NCBI GenBank assembly: GCA_903891505.1
Contig: CAITEO010000087.1
Span: 1 to 33,457 of the forward strand
Length of the DNA stretch: 33,457 bases
Source of the DNA: an uncultured Candidatus Woesearchaeota archaeon
Lineage (GTDB): Archaea > Nanobdellota > Nanobdellia > Woesearchaeales > 21-14-0-10-32-9
Reading direction: 5' to 3'
Of this stretch, positions 25,516 through 33,457 are shown piece after piece; the first letter of the stretch is position 1; each line of letters begins with the position of its first letter. The notes beneath the pieces were generated by a model that had not been told where the DNA came from, made no database searches, and saw nothing but the letters and a program-made list of their open reading frames with translations. The position numbers and the translations under genes are program-made.

Positions 25516-27081
25516 CTATTCATATCTCAAAGCTTCCACTGGATCCATACGAGATGCACGTATTGCTGGAAGTAATCCTGCAAGCGCTCCGATGAGTGTT
25601 GTGAGCGCAATCACACTAATTACGAGCCACGGCTGAAATGAAATTATGTTTTGTATTGGAACGCCTTGACTTATCGCGATTTGATTTCCGACAATATTCA
25701 TTATTTTCGCAAGGCCGAAACTTATCACGAGACCTATTGCTCCTCCAAGAAATCCGAGGAGTCCTGCTTCGAATATGAACATATTTCTAATTGTTCCCCT
25801 AGTAGCGCCGCATGCACGCAGTATTCCTATCTCGCGAGTTCTTTCGTATGTTGCCATAATCATGTTGTTAATAATTCCAAGCGCGGCAACAAACAAAACT
25901 ATTCCTCCGATTGCACCTATGATTAAACCTATTAAGTTGAATATTTTTTTTATTTGATCAAGCATATCTTTCGCAGTCTGAACTCCGAAGCCTAGTTGCT
26001 TTACGCTCTTTGCAACACTCTCTATGTTTTCTGTTTTATCTACTCTAAGCAATATAGAACTATATCCGTTGCGTGCCAAGTTATCTTGTTTGTCGAGTAT
26101 CAAAGTAGCACTTTGATTAAATCCTGCGGCAGCCAGTTGCTCAGATATGTTTTTATCCCATTCTTTATTCCACTCGTCAAACAATTCGTTTCTAACATTA
26201 TTATCTGGGATCGTCATCAAGCTCTTTATGTATACGCTCTTTTGTTCTGCTTGTTCGCGTCTAAGTTGCTCTTCGAGTTGACTTTGATTTTCTTTCAACT
26301 GTTTCATTTTTTGATCGTCATACTTCCAGTTCTTGCTTGTCATAATTCTTTTTCCGAAGCCCATAGTAATATAATTCTGGCTTTCATCAACTCCCCCCGT
26401 AACAACGCCCACAATTTCTACAGTAACATTGTGTGGTTGGTTCTGAATATTATCAAAGTACTCTTTATTATCTCCTTCTGGTGGTTTGGGAGGATCCGCT
26501 CCCCAATCAACATATTCTTGTGTGTATAAAACGAGTTTTTTCCCGATTATGTCGCCAGGGTTATTTGAGTATCCTAAGTTGCGCAAGAGCTCTGAGCCAA
26601 TTACTATTTTATCCATATCTTCTGGAACTAATGATCTGCCTGCTGCGACAGGAATATTTAGAACTTTAGTTCCTGGTGTGTAAGCGACGATGTTCGCACG
26701 ATATTTTTTATCTGATCCCTCAAGACTGATGCTTTTTACCCACACTCCCGCGATAGGTGTTGCATCAAGTACGTTCAGAATTTGTTTAATTGTTTCAACA
26801 GTAGAATCATTCAACTTATTTGTTGTATCATCGCCATATGTGTCTGTATTAATTAAATTTCCAGAATTTTGTATTTCTGGATTCGCAGACACAGTCATAA
26901 GAGTTAATCCATCTATACTTTCAAGTTGATGTGTTGCTACTTGTTTTGCTCCAAGAACAAGTGATAACATAATTATTATGGAGATTGCACCTATCACTAC
27001 AGCGAATATAGTTAGGAAAGATCGAGATTTTCGTCTCCAAATGTTCTTGAAACCTAGAGCCACATAGTCAAAGAATTTCAT
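25516..27081 (-). CDS. MacB/FtsX-type ABC transporter permease
   Basis: MKFFDYVALGFKNIWRRKSRSFLTIFAVVIGAISII ... MATYERTREIGILRACGATRGTIRNMFIFEAGLLGFLGG ... SRMDPVEALRYE; start trimmed. Confidence 0.9.
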   Translation of the reverse strand: MKFFDYVALGFKNIWRRKSRSFLTIFAVVIGAISIIIMLSLVLGAKQVATHQLESIDGLTLMTVSANPEIQNSGNLINTDTYGDDTTNKLNDSTVETIKQILNVLDATPIAGVWVKSISLEGSDKKYRANIVAYTPGTKVLNIPVAAGRSLVPEDMDKIVIGSELLRNLGYSNNPGDIIGKKLVLYTQEYVDWGADPPKPPEGDNKEYFDNIQNQPHNVTVEIVGVVTGGVDESQNYITMGFGKRIMTSKNWKYDDQKMKQLKENQSQLEEQLRREQAEQKSVYIKSLMTIPDNNVRNELFDEWNKEWDKNISEQLAAAGFNQSATLILDKQDNLARNGYSSILLRVDKTENIESVAKSVKQLGFGVQTAKDMLDQIKKIFNLIGLIIGAIGGIVLFVAALGIINNMIMATYERTREIGILRACGATRGTIRNMFIFEAGLLGFLGGAIGLVISFGLAKIMNIVGNQIAISQGVPIQNIISFQPWLVISVIALTTLIGALAGLLPAIRASRMDPVEALRYE

Positions 27082-27082
27082 C

Positions 27083-27766
27083 TTATGTCGCCCTCCCAAT
27101 TTTTCCATCATGCATTTGAACGACTCTGTCTGCTTCATGCGCGACATTTGGATCGTGGGTTATAACAATAAGAGTTATTTTTTTCTTGCGGTTCATATTT
27201 TTTAGAAGAGCAACTATTTCCTCGCTCTTCTTAGAGTCAAGATTTCCTGTTGGTTCATCTGCAATAATTATTTGCGGATCATTCACGAGCGCACGTGCAA
27301 TGCTAACTCTTTGACGCTCGCCGCCAGAGAGTTGGTTTGGTTTATGATCCATCCGTCCATCAAGACCTACTGATTTTAAACAGTCCTCTGCTTTTTGTCG
27401 TCTAATTTTCGATGATTCGCCTGATAAAATGAGTGGAACCATTACATTTTCAAGCGCTGTGTAAGTTGGAAGTAAATTGAATGATTGAAAAACAAATCCT
27501 ATTTTTTTATTACGGTACTTTGAGAGTTTTCGATCGTTTAACTTATTTATTTCTTCGCCATCAACTATGATTGTTCCAGCGCTTGGTTTATCGAGACCAC
27601 CTATTATGTTTGCAAATGTTGATTTGCCAGAACCAGATGGCCCCATTATCGCAAGAAATTCACCTTCTTTAATGTCAAGATTTACAGAGTCGAGCGCTGC
27701 GAGTGTTTCTTTTCCCATCACGTACGTTCGAGAAACCCCTTTTAGTTGAATTATGCTCATACTCAC
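27083..27766 (-). CDS. MacB/LolD-type ABC transporter ATP-binding protein
   Basis: IMGPSGSGKSTFANIIGGLDKPSAG ... LSGGERQRVSIARALVNDPQIIIADEPTGNLD. Confidence 0.95.
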   Translation of the reverse strand: MSMSIIQLKGVSRTYVMGKETLAALDSVNLDIKEGEFLAIMGPSGSGKSTFANIIGGLDKPSAGTIIVDGEEINKLNDRKLSKYRNKKIGFVFQSFNLLPTYTALENVMVPLILSGESSKIRRQKAEDCLKSVGLDGRMDHKPNQLSGGERQRVSIARALVNDPQIIIADEPTGNLDSKKSEEIVALLKNMNRKKKITLIVITHDPNVAHEADRVVQMHDGKIGRAT

Positions 27767-27825
27767 TCCCTTTGTTTGTTAAACATGGAACATCTTATCT
27801 ATTATTAATATGGAGTTTAATAAAT

Positions 27826-28449
27826 CTATGGATTCTTCCACTCGAATGATTGAGCCATCTCATAAAATATGTTAGAATCCGCGCATCGCTCTTCACACTG
27901 CATACTAAACGCGTACGCTTTATTTCCTTGAAGTGCTCTTAGTTGAGTTATTACAAGTGTTCGATTTTGTATTTTTGTATTTAATACAACTTTAATCGCA
28001 TCAATTCGCCCAAGCCTTGCAGTTTCATTAAATTCTATGACTTGAAGATTGGGCATGGCTGATTTGCTATTCTCTATTTCAGAAAGAGTTATTTCTTTGA
28101 ACGAACGAGTTTCATTCTCTGGAATAAAACCCCCCATCATACTAAACTTTTCAGAGAACGCATCATTAAGATTTCCATTTGGAGGTAGATATATTAATGC
28201 GGAATTATATTCCGTTTCTTTCCAATCTTTTGGTTTTACAATGGAAAAAGTTTTGTGTTCAACTCGCTGAGGGTTAGTTATGTAAACAAATGTTTGCGCA
28301 CGTACATTCTGGTTTCCATTTTGATTTTCAAAAGATGCGTTTTCTTTATTATTTGTTGCTTGTTCTTTTTGGCAACCTGCAACAAAAAGAGAAATAAGAA
28401 AAATAGTACAAAAAATTAAAAGGACTTTTTTATAATCCGTGCGTATCAC
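27826..28449 (-). CDS. Lipoprotein of unknown function
   Basis: Signal peptide with lipobox LFVAGCQK; GTG start directly abutting the PCNA stop codon. Confidence 0.6.
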   Translation of the reverse strand: MIRTDYKKVLLIFCTIFLISLFVAGCQKEQATNNKENASFENQNGNQNVRAQTFVYITNPQRVEHKTFSIVKPKDWKETEYNSALIYLPPNGNLNDAFSEKFSMMGGFIPENETRSFKEITLSEIENSKSAMPNLQVIEFNETARLGRIDAIKVVLNTKIQNRTLVITQLRALQGNKAYAFSMQCEERCADSNIFYEMAQSFEWKNP

Positions 28450-29187
28450 CTAGTCATTATCAACCCTAGGTGCCAAGATGAATGTCAAGCTTAGTTTGTC
28501 AGTTTCCTTGTATTCCAAGGTCAAAGGATAATCGTTCGAAAACTTGAGCGTTGCTTTTGATGCGAGCTTCGAGCCTTGCATCATTTTCTTCAAGTATTCT
28601 ATGCTATACTTGCTCTTCTGGTCAGTTTCTGTTGTTATTTTAACCGAATCATCCTTTAATATTACAACTTCTGCCTTTGTCAAATCACCTGATGCAGATA
28701 TTACGAGTTTGTCTTTTTGAGCGAGGAATGATACGCTCTCGCCTACAATATCCATATCATCTATTGCATCGTTTAGCATCGTACTCTGGAATTCTATTGT
28801 CGCTTTCGCTGTTAGCTGCGGTATCTTTTGTGCTCTCTCTTCAAGATCTATTAGTGGCAAGAAGAATGTTCTAACAGTCTTTTCTTTCAATGTTATCTTA
28901 AGTTTTCCTTCTGCTTTTTCAAGCGTTAAAACATCTGATGGCTTTGCTCGCCTTAGAACTTGTTTTAAATTATTAAGATTTATCGCGATGACTGTGTCCT
29001 CTTTTATTTCGTACTCTGCAAAGCAGCTTGATGGCATTTTGAATATTACCATTGCGACATTCGCCGGATCCATCGCGACGAGTTCGACATAGTCCTTTAG
29101 TATTCTTATTCTTGTTTCTGTAACGAGATCTGATATTATTGAAATACTATCTTTGAGTAATCTTGGTTCTGCTAGTGTTAATTTCAT
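28450..29187 (-). CDS. pcn: DNA polymerase sliding clamp (PCNA)
   Basis: 245 aa; ELVAMDPANVAMVIFKMPSSCFAEYEI ... LNNLKQVLRRAKPSDVLTLE ... KLSLTFILAPRVDND. Confidence 0.95.
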   Translation of the reverse strand: MKLTLAEPRLLKDSISIISDLVTETRIRILKDYVELVAMDPANVAMVIFKMPSSCFAEYEIKEDTVIAINLNNLKQVLRRAKPSDVLTLEKAEGKLKITLKEKTVRTFFLPLIDLEERAQKIPQLTAKATIEFQSTMLNDAIDDMDIVGESVSFLAQKDKLVISASGDLTKAEVVILKDDSVKITTETDQKSKYSIEYLKKMMQGSKLASKATLKFSNDYPLTLEYKETDKLSLTFILAPRVDND

Positions 29188-29354
29188 GATTTACCCCCTG
29201 TAATCAGTACGCTTTACGCCTGTTACTCTCAAGAGAGGAAAAGCAGTTTATATAGTTTGCGCACAATACGCTCACTAATACTTTGAAGAGGCACCATCAC
29301 AAAAAGAAAGCGAAAAACTTATATAATAAAGCATAATACTTATATATGATTATA

Positions 29355-29561
29355 ATGAACACCACAATATCCATATCAAAGGAAACACGCGACCTGCTCT
29401 TAGAGTTCGGGAAAAAATCTGAAAACTATGATGATGTCATAAGGAGAATGCACAACACTCTTCTTCTACAGGAGAAACTCAAAGAATTCGTGGATGAAAA
29501 CGAGTATTCTTCACTTCAAGAAGCAAAAGAATGGACTAAACTAAAATTAAAGTCAAAATGA
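29355..29561 (+). CDS. Antitoxin-like protein paired with RelE-type toxin
   Basis: MNTTISISKETRDLLLEFGKKSENYDDVIRRM; overlaps the downstream toxin start; TATA-like box at about 29320. Confidence 0.72.
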   Translation: MNTTISISKETRDLLLEFGKKSENYDDVIRRMHNTLLLQEKLKEFVDENEYSSLQEAKEWTKLKLKSK

Positions 29562-29899
29562 TCCAAGTAATAGTTCTCAACAAATTAAGAGATGAAATAT
29601 ACAAGACATTCAAAAACGAATCTCTTAAAATATATAATCTAATTGATGATTTGCAAACTAATCCTGAAAAAGGAAAGGTTCTTGGACATGTAGGAAATAT
29701 GAGCATTAGAGAATTAAAATATAGAGACTATAGATTCTATTTTATATTGGACGGACATAAATTGTATCTTTTCACAAAGAATCAAACAGAAGATCTACTA
29801 ATAAGATTTGTAAGGATGTCAAAGAAGAACAATCAGCAAAAAACCATCGATGAAATTAAACAAATTCTTGATAAACTAGGATATGTTGCTTTCAAATAG
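29558..29899 (+). CDS. RelE/ParE-superfamily toxin-like protein
   Basis: IYNLIDDLQTNPEKGKVLGHVGNMSIRELKYRDYRFYFILDGHKLYLF...IRFVRMSKKN. Confidence 0.72.
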   Translation: MIQVIVLNKLRDEIYKTFKNESLKIYNLIDDLQTNPEKGKVLGHVGNMSIRELKYRDYRFYFILDGHKLYLFTKNQTEDLLIRFVRMSKKNNQQKTIDEIKQILDKLGYVAFK

Positions 29900-29935
29900 A
29901 AATACTTTTATATTATAAAAAAAGTTCTGATACGA

Positions 29936-30769
29936 ATGGAAAAGGGGAAAAAGAAAAAACGGTTTAGCATAATCCCTAAAATATTCAAGGGCAAGAGCAA
30001 ACCTGAGGGAAACGTTAAAGCGTCTGGTGTTTATGAGTGCAGTCTATGCGGAAACTACACTGCATTCAAGAAAGGCGAGATGTTTACAAGATGTGAAGAT
30101 TGTATACACGACAATCCAGATACACCAAATGAATGGTATGTAACAAATATTGTTGTACATTTTATATCTAAGAACATGAAGATTGAATTCGAGAAAATAT
30201 CAACTCTTGAAACTAAGCTCGCTGTTTTCATAACTAAATTCGCAGGAACAATGTGGTTCGTCTATATTCATGTAATCTGGTTCGCTTGGTGGATTGCAGC
30301 CAATCAAGGTAGATTCGGTCCAAACTACGTATTCGATCCATTCCCCTATGGTCTTTTAACAATGATAGTTTCGCTCGAAGCTATATTTCTCTCAACACTC
30401 ATCATGATAGGACAAAACATCATGTCTAGGCAATCCGAACTTCGTTCAGAGCTAGACTACGACGTGAATTTGAAGACTGAAAAAGAAGTCGCTGAAATGT
30501 CCGCAACACTTCGTGAAGTAAAAGAAGAGCAAGCTCTAATAAAAGATATGCTTATGGGTCTTAAAGAAGTTAACAGCAAAGATGCTGAGTGGAGAAAGAA
30601 TAGAAACAGACGAAATCGTTGGCGAAAAAAACGCAAAGCACAATCAGCCCTCACCGAAACAGGCATTCGCATGATGGAAGAAATTGATGAGAAGAATAAC
30701 AACAATAACTCTCTCGACGAAACTAATGATGAAAGTACAACTGATGAGAACAATAACAGCGAAGAATAG
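29936..30769 (+). CDS. DUF1003-family membrane protein with N-terminal zinc-ribbon-like domain
   Basis: CSLCGNYTAFKKGEMFTRCEDC; MWFVYIHVIWFAWWIAAN...FDPFPYGLLTMIVSLEAIFLSTLIMIGQN. Confidence 0.82.
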   Translation: MEKGKKKKRFSIIPKIFKGKSKPEGNVKASGVYECSLCGNYTAFKKGEMFTRCEDCIHDNPDTPNEWYVTNIVVHFISKNMKIEFEKISTLETKLAVFITKFAGTMWFVYIHVIWFAWWIAANQGRFGPNYVFDPFPYGLLTMIVSLEAIFLSTLIMIGQNIMSRQSELRSELDYDVNLKTEKEVAEMSATLREVKEEQALIKDMLMGLKEVNSKDAEWRKNRNRRNRWRKKRKAQSALTETGIRMMEEIDEKNNNNNSLDETNDESTTDENNNSEE

Positions 30770-30831
30770 ATTTATTGTTTCTTTTCTCTTGAGTTAAAAA
30801 CACTATATGCTAAATAATATTTATCTAATTC

Positions 30832-30902
30832 TTGTTCTTCTGTGCAACACCCGCCGATGGCGGGCAATGCCGCGCAACGCGCGGTAAAATACAGAAGAAC
30901 AA
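30832..30902. repeat. Multi-hairpin intergenic element 7
   Basis: Outer stem ttgttcttctgt (30832-30843) / acagaagaacaa (30891-30902); hairpins CCCGCCgatGGCGGG (30850-30864) and CCGCGCaacGCGCGG (30870-30884). Confidence 0.87.
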
Positions 30903-30919
30903 AGATAAAAAGAAAAACA

Positions 30920-31357
30920 TTATTTTATTTTGATCTTATTTATGTTCTGAACCGTCAACCACGCTACAGCATTTCCAAATCCGCGCTTGTCGATTTGGAA
31001 CGGCGCGACACGTTCGACATTCTTCAAGAAAACAAGAATGCAATAATTCTTTCCAGAATAAAATTTGCTATTCTCTTTAGAAATACCTATTCGTCGTCCA
31101 TATTTTTTAAGTGTTTCATTTATTTTCCTATCATTCAACTTATCAAAGAACAAAACTTTCTTAGCAACAGCTTTAGCTTCGATTTGTTTTCCAGTCTCTT
31201 TGAAGTAAACAACATCTCCTGCACGAATGTTGTTCCACGGATTTGTTTTATGAACGTACCACCTGGATTCTATCGTTTTTTCGCCATCTAGTATTTTCTC
31301 AAGCAACTTCCATTTTGCTGCAAGGATTGCGACGTGATGTTTCATACACTTCTTCAC
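30920..31357 (-). CDS. ASCH/PUA-like domain protein
   Basis: HVAILAAKWKLLEKILDGEKTIESRWYVHKTNPWNNIRAGDVVYFKETGKQIEAKAVAKKV. Confidence 0.7.
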   Translation of the reverse strand: MKKCMKHHVAILAAKWKLLEKILDGEKTIESRWYVHKTNPWNNIRAGDVVYFKETGKQIEAKAVAKKVLFFDKLNDRKINETLKKYGRRIGISKENSKFYSGKNYCILVFLKNVERVAPFQIDKRGFGNAVAWLTVQNINKIKIK

Positions 31358-31384
31358 ATAGAACTATATTAATATCTTTCGCGC

Positions 31385-32701
31385 TTATACATAAACCCTT
31401 GAGAAATTCTCAAGGATGTGTACATCAGTCTTCTTATATCCAAGCCTGAGTGCGAGTTTCTCTTGGTGTTTCATCATACGAACGTCGCCGTGTGTTGGAA
31501 TTATACACTTCGGCTTGATTAGTTTTATTAGCTCTTCTTGTTCTTCTTCGCTTGCATGACCCGATACATGCAGCTCGTTGTAAACAACAACTCCCCTCGC
31601 TTTAAGCGCGGCGTCAAGTAAATCTTTGTTCGCATAGTTTATCTCATTCGGAATTGTTTTAGACGAGAAAATCACGACATCTCGCTTCTTGAATGGAAAT
31701 ATGTTGGAGTGTGCAAGCCTTGAAAGTATTGCTTTGGGTTCAGCTTGATGACCTGTAACTATAAACATCTTATCAACTGTTTGCGGATGCGCTTGAAAGT
31801 ATTTCTCGAGTGTTGATCCGAATCTTACGAATTCAGCATCTTTTTCGAGGTCAGCAAGACCAGTTATCTTTGCAGCATCAACGTACTTCGCCATCGAGCG
31901 CCCGATGAGAACTGGTTTTCGTCCTATTTTCTTTGAAAGAGCAACGAGCGTTTTTAGTCTTGAAACGTGGCTTGAGAATGTTGTTGTAATTATGTTTCTG
32001 CCACTGAAGTCTTCAGAGAGCAAGAGCTCTTCGAGCATTCCAACTGCTTCCTCTTCCGACGGCGTTTTTCCTTTTCGCTCTGTGTATAAACAATTCATTA
32101 TGAGTGCTTTGACATTTTTTAATTTCCTTAGTGCTTCAAAGTTCGTAACTTGTCCAAGCATTGGCTTGTGATCAAACTTGAAGTCGTTCGCATACACAAC
32201 ACATCCTTCTGGTGTATGCACGACAACAATCGATGTTTGCGGAGTACTATGTGTAACATTGATTAATTCTACTGAGATGTTTTTTGATACTCTGAATCTT
32301 GAATTTATGGGGTGCGTTACAATCTCAGGCATTCTCTTCTTTTTGTCCTCAATTAACGATTTGAGAACTTGCATTGTGAATTCTGTTCCGTGAATTGGAA
32401 CTTTGAGCATATCTGAATAGAATGGAACCGCCCCAACGTGATCGAGGTGTCCGTGTCCTATAATTACTGCTTTCAAAAACTTCATTTCGTCAATTCCGAA
32501 AAGATCAGGGATTGCTTCTTCCCGAATGAGATTAGTTCTAGACATTGATCGTGCAAAGTCTTCATCTTCAGTTATCCTGATATAATTATCGAGGTGTATT
32601 CCAAGATCTATCATGACTGCTTCGCTCTTGTATTTTATCAGGGTACAATTCCTTCCAATCTCGCTGTACCCTCCAATCGGGATGATTTCTATCATACTCA
32701 A
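31385..32701 (-). CDS. rnj: Ribonuclease J-like metallo-beta-lactamase/beta-CASP nuclease
   Basis: IPIGGYSEIGRNCTLIKY ... IIGHGHLDHVGAVPFY ... NVTHSTPQTSIVVV ... VSGHASEEEQEELIKLIKPKCIIPTHGD. Confidence 0.93.
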   Translation of the reverse strand: MSMIEIIPIGGYSEIGRNCTLIKYKSEAVMIDLGIHLDNYIRITEDEDFARSMSRTNLIREEAIPDLFGIDEMKFLKAVIIGHGHLDHVGAVPFYSDMLKVPIHGTEFTMQVLKSLIEDKKKRMPEIVTHPINSRFRVSKNISVELINVTHSTPQTSIVVVHTPEGCVVYANDFKFDHKPMLGQVTNFEALRKLKNVKALIMNCLYTERKGKTPSEEEAVGMLEELLLSEDFSGRNIITTTFSSHVSRLKTLVALSKKIGRKPVLIGRSMAKYVDAAKITGLADLEKDAEFVRFGSTLEKYFQAHPQTVDKMFIVTGHQAEPKAILSRLAHSNIFPFKKRDVVIFSSKTIPNEINYANKDLLDAALKARGVVVYNELHVSGHASEEEQEELIKLIKPKCIIPTHGDVRMMKHQEKLALRLGYKKTDVHILENFSRVYV

Positions 32702-32914
32702 AAGAAATGGAACTTATTATATAAATATTGATAGAAACAGAATAAAAAAGGTGAAGTTTTGTGTTCATCTACTTCCAATTATCTTTCTCGTATTTTGCAG
32801 CATATCTTCACTATATTTTCTGCCTTTCTTCGCAAACATTTCGATTCAAATCAAAATACGATTATTAAGCCGCGAGTATCTCTTTTCCAACGAACAAAAA
32901 AACATTTAAACTAA

Positions 32915-32943
32915 ATATCACTCCATATCACTTAAGGTGATAT
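32915..32943. promoter_or_regulatory. Operator candidate of toxin-antitoxin module
   Basis: ATATCACtccATATCACttaagGTGATAT: a direct repeat plus inverted repeat ending on the antitoxin start codon; TATA-like catttaaact about 30 bp upstream. Confidence 0.65.
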
Positions 32944-33244
32944 GATGACACAAATAAGTTTCAGAGCGGAAATTAACGAATACACGAACAGAGTGCTTGG
33001 AGTGATAAAAGAAAAATACGGCCTAAAGACAAAATCCGAAGCGTTGAACATATTCGCTTTGCAATACGGCGAAAAGTATGTTGAAAAAGAAATCAAGGAA
33101 GAATTAATACGCGAAGTGCAAGAAATTGCTACTAAACACGACAAAAAATATCCGAAAAGAATAATGACGCTCGAAGAGTTAGACAAAATATGTGGATTAA
33201 AATGTTCAACGTCGACATCACCGAAGAGTTTGAAGAAACACTAA
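32942..33244 (+). CDS. Antitoxin-like protein
   Basis: MTQISFRAEINEYTNRVLGVIKEKYGLKTKSEALN (ribbon-helix-helix-like start); overlaps a RelE-like ORF. Confidence 0.7.
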   Translation: MMTQISFRAEINEYTNRVLGVIKEKYGLKTKSEALNIFALQYGEKYVEKEIKEELIREVQEIATKHDKKYPKRIMTLEELDKICGLKCSTSTSPKSLKKH

Positions 33245-33457
33245 AGAAAATCACAAAGAAAAACTCCGCACTAGCCGTCGCCATCAATCGTAAAATCAAA
33301 GAAATTCTCTCAAGGGACAAAACGTCTATAGATTCTTACAAGAACTTAAGATATGACCTCAAAGAATTCAAACGAGTTCACATCACCTGGAATATTATAA
33401 TGATCTTCAGAGTAAACCTGGATGAAAACAAAATTCTTTTTGTCGCAATAAAACACC
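33202..33457 (+). CDS. RelE-like toxin, truncated by window end
   Basis: My translation from 33202: MFNVDITEEFEETLKKITKKNSALAVAINRKIKEILSRDKTSIDSYKNLRYDLKEFKRVHITWNIIMIFRVNLDENKILFVAIKH...; not in supplied ORF track because it runs off the edge. Confidence 0.75.
   Translation, partial: MFNVDITEEFEETLKKITKKNSALAVAINRKIKEILSRDKTSIDSYKNLRYDLKEFKRVHITWNIIMIFRVNLDENKILFVAIKH

Noticed and set aside
29226-29237. ctctcaagagag short inverted repeat upstream of PCNA
   Set aside because: Only 5-bp arms, expected by chance; no second copy noticed.
7660-30902. CRISPR array hypothesis for the repeated hairpins
   Set aside because: Copies are dispersed singly over 23 kb, without regular spacers or cas genes.
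7660-30902. Ordinary intrinsic (poly-U) terminators as full explanation of the elements
   Set aside because: Several copies (for example element 1) are not followed by a T-tract on the transcript strand, some lie within apparent operons, and a simple terminator does not need a variable closing stem around multiple hairpins. A partial terminator role is not excluded.
7660-30902. tRNA or other standard RNA gene inside the elements
   Set aside because: No T-loop GGTTCRA motif, anticodon arm or CCA-like organisation seen; lengths vary from about 70 to 194 bp.
30842-31291. 149-aa plus-strand ORF
   Set aside because: Antisense to the ASCH-domain gene and begins inside element 7.

Overview
This is an AT-rich window whose genes are mostly on the minus strand. 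It looks like an archaeal, possibly DPANN-type, chromosome segment: it carries PCNA, an RNase J-like protein, TATA-box/leaderless promoters and an intein-bearing SufB. From left to right the main contents are: PepA-like aminopeptidase, Bcp-type peroxiredoxin and an IMPase-family phosphatase; a free-standing LAGLIDADG endonuclease; a Fe/Mn SOD with a long TPVK-repeat tail; an alpha/beta hydrolase-Nudix fusion, a GNAT, an endonuclease IV-like TIM barrel, a Nudix and a CYTH protein; a Suf Fe-S operon (sufC, sufU-like, sufS, sufD, sufB with intein) next to a wHTH/PAS-like Cys-rich regulator; a copper gene cluster (two cupredoxins, an HMA plus Gly/Met-rich membrane protein, CopA-type ATPase, CopZ-like chaperone, an unknown anchored protein) with a candidate membrane-bound wHTH sensor; a MacB-type ABC transporter; PCNA; RNase J; and two RelE-type toxin-antitoxin modules, the second cut by the window edge. 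The most unusual signal is a set of eight intergenic multi-hairpin elements, each starting about 7-45 bp past a minus-strand stop codon. Seven have a closing outer stem of 10-15 bp whose sequence differs at every locus yet stays self-complementary. Inside, they share modular, covarying hairpins that occur in both orientations. I do not recognise this family. No database searches were run; all calls come from reading the sequence and supplied translations.
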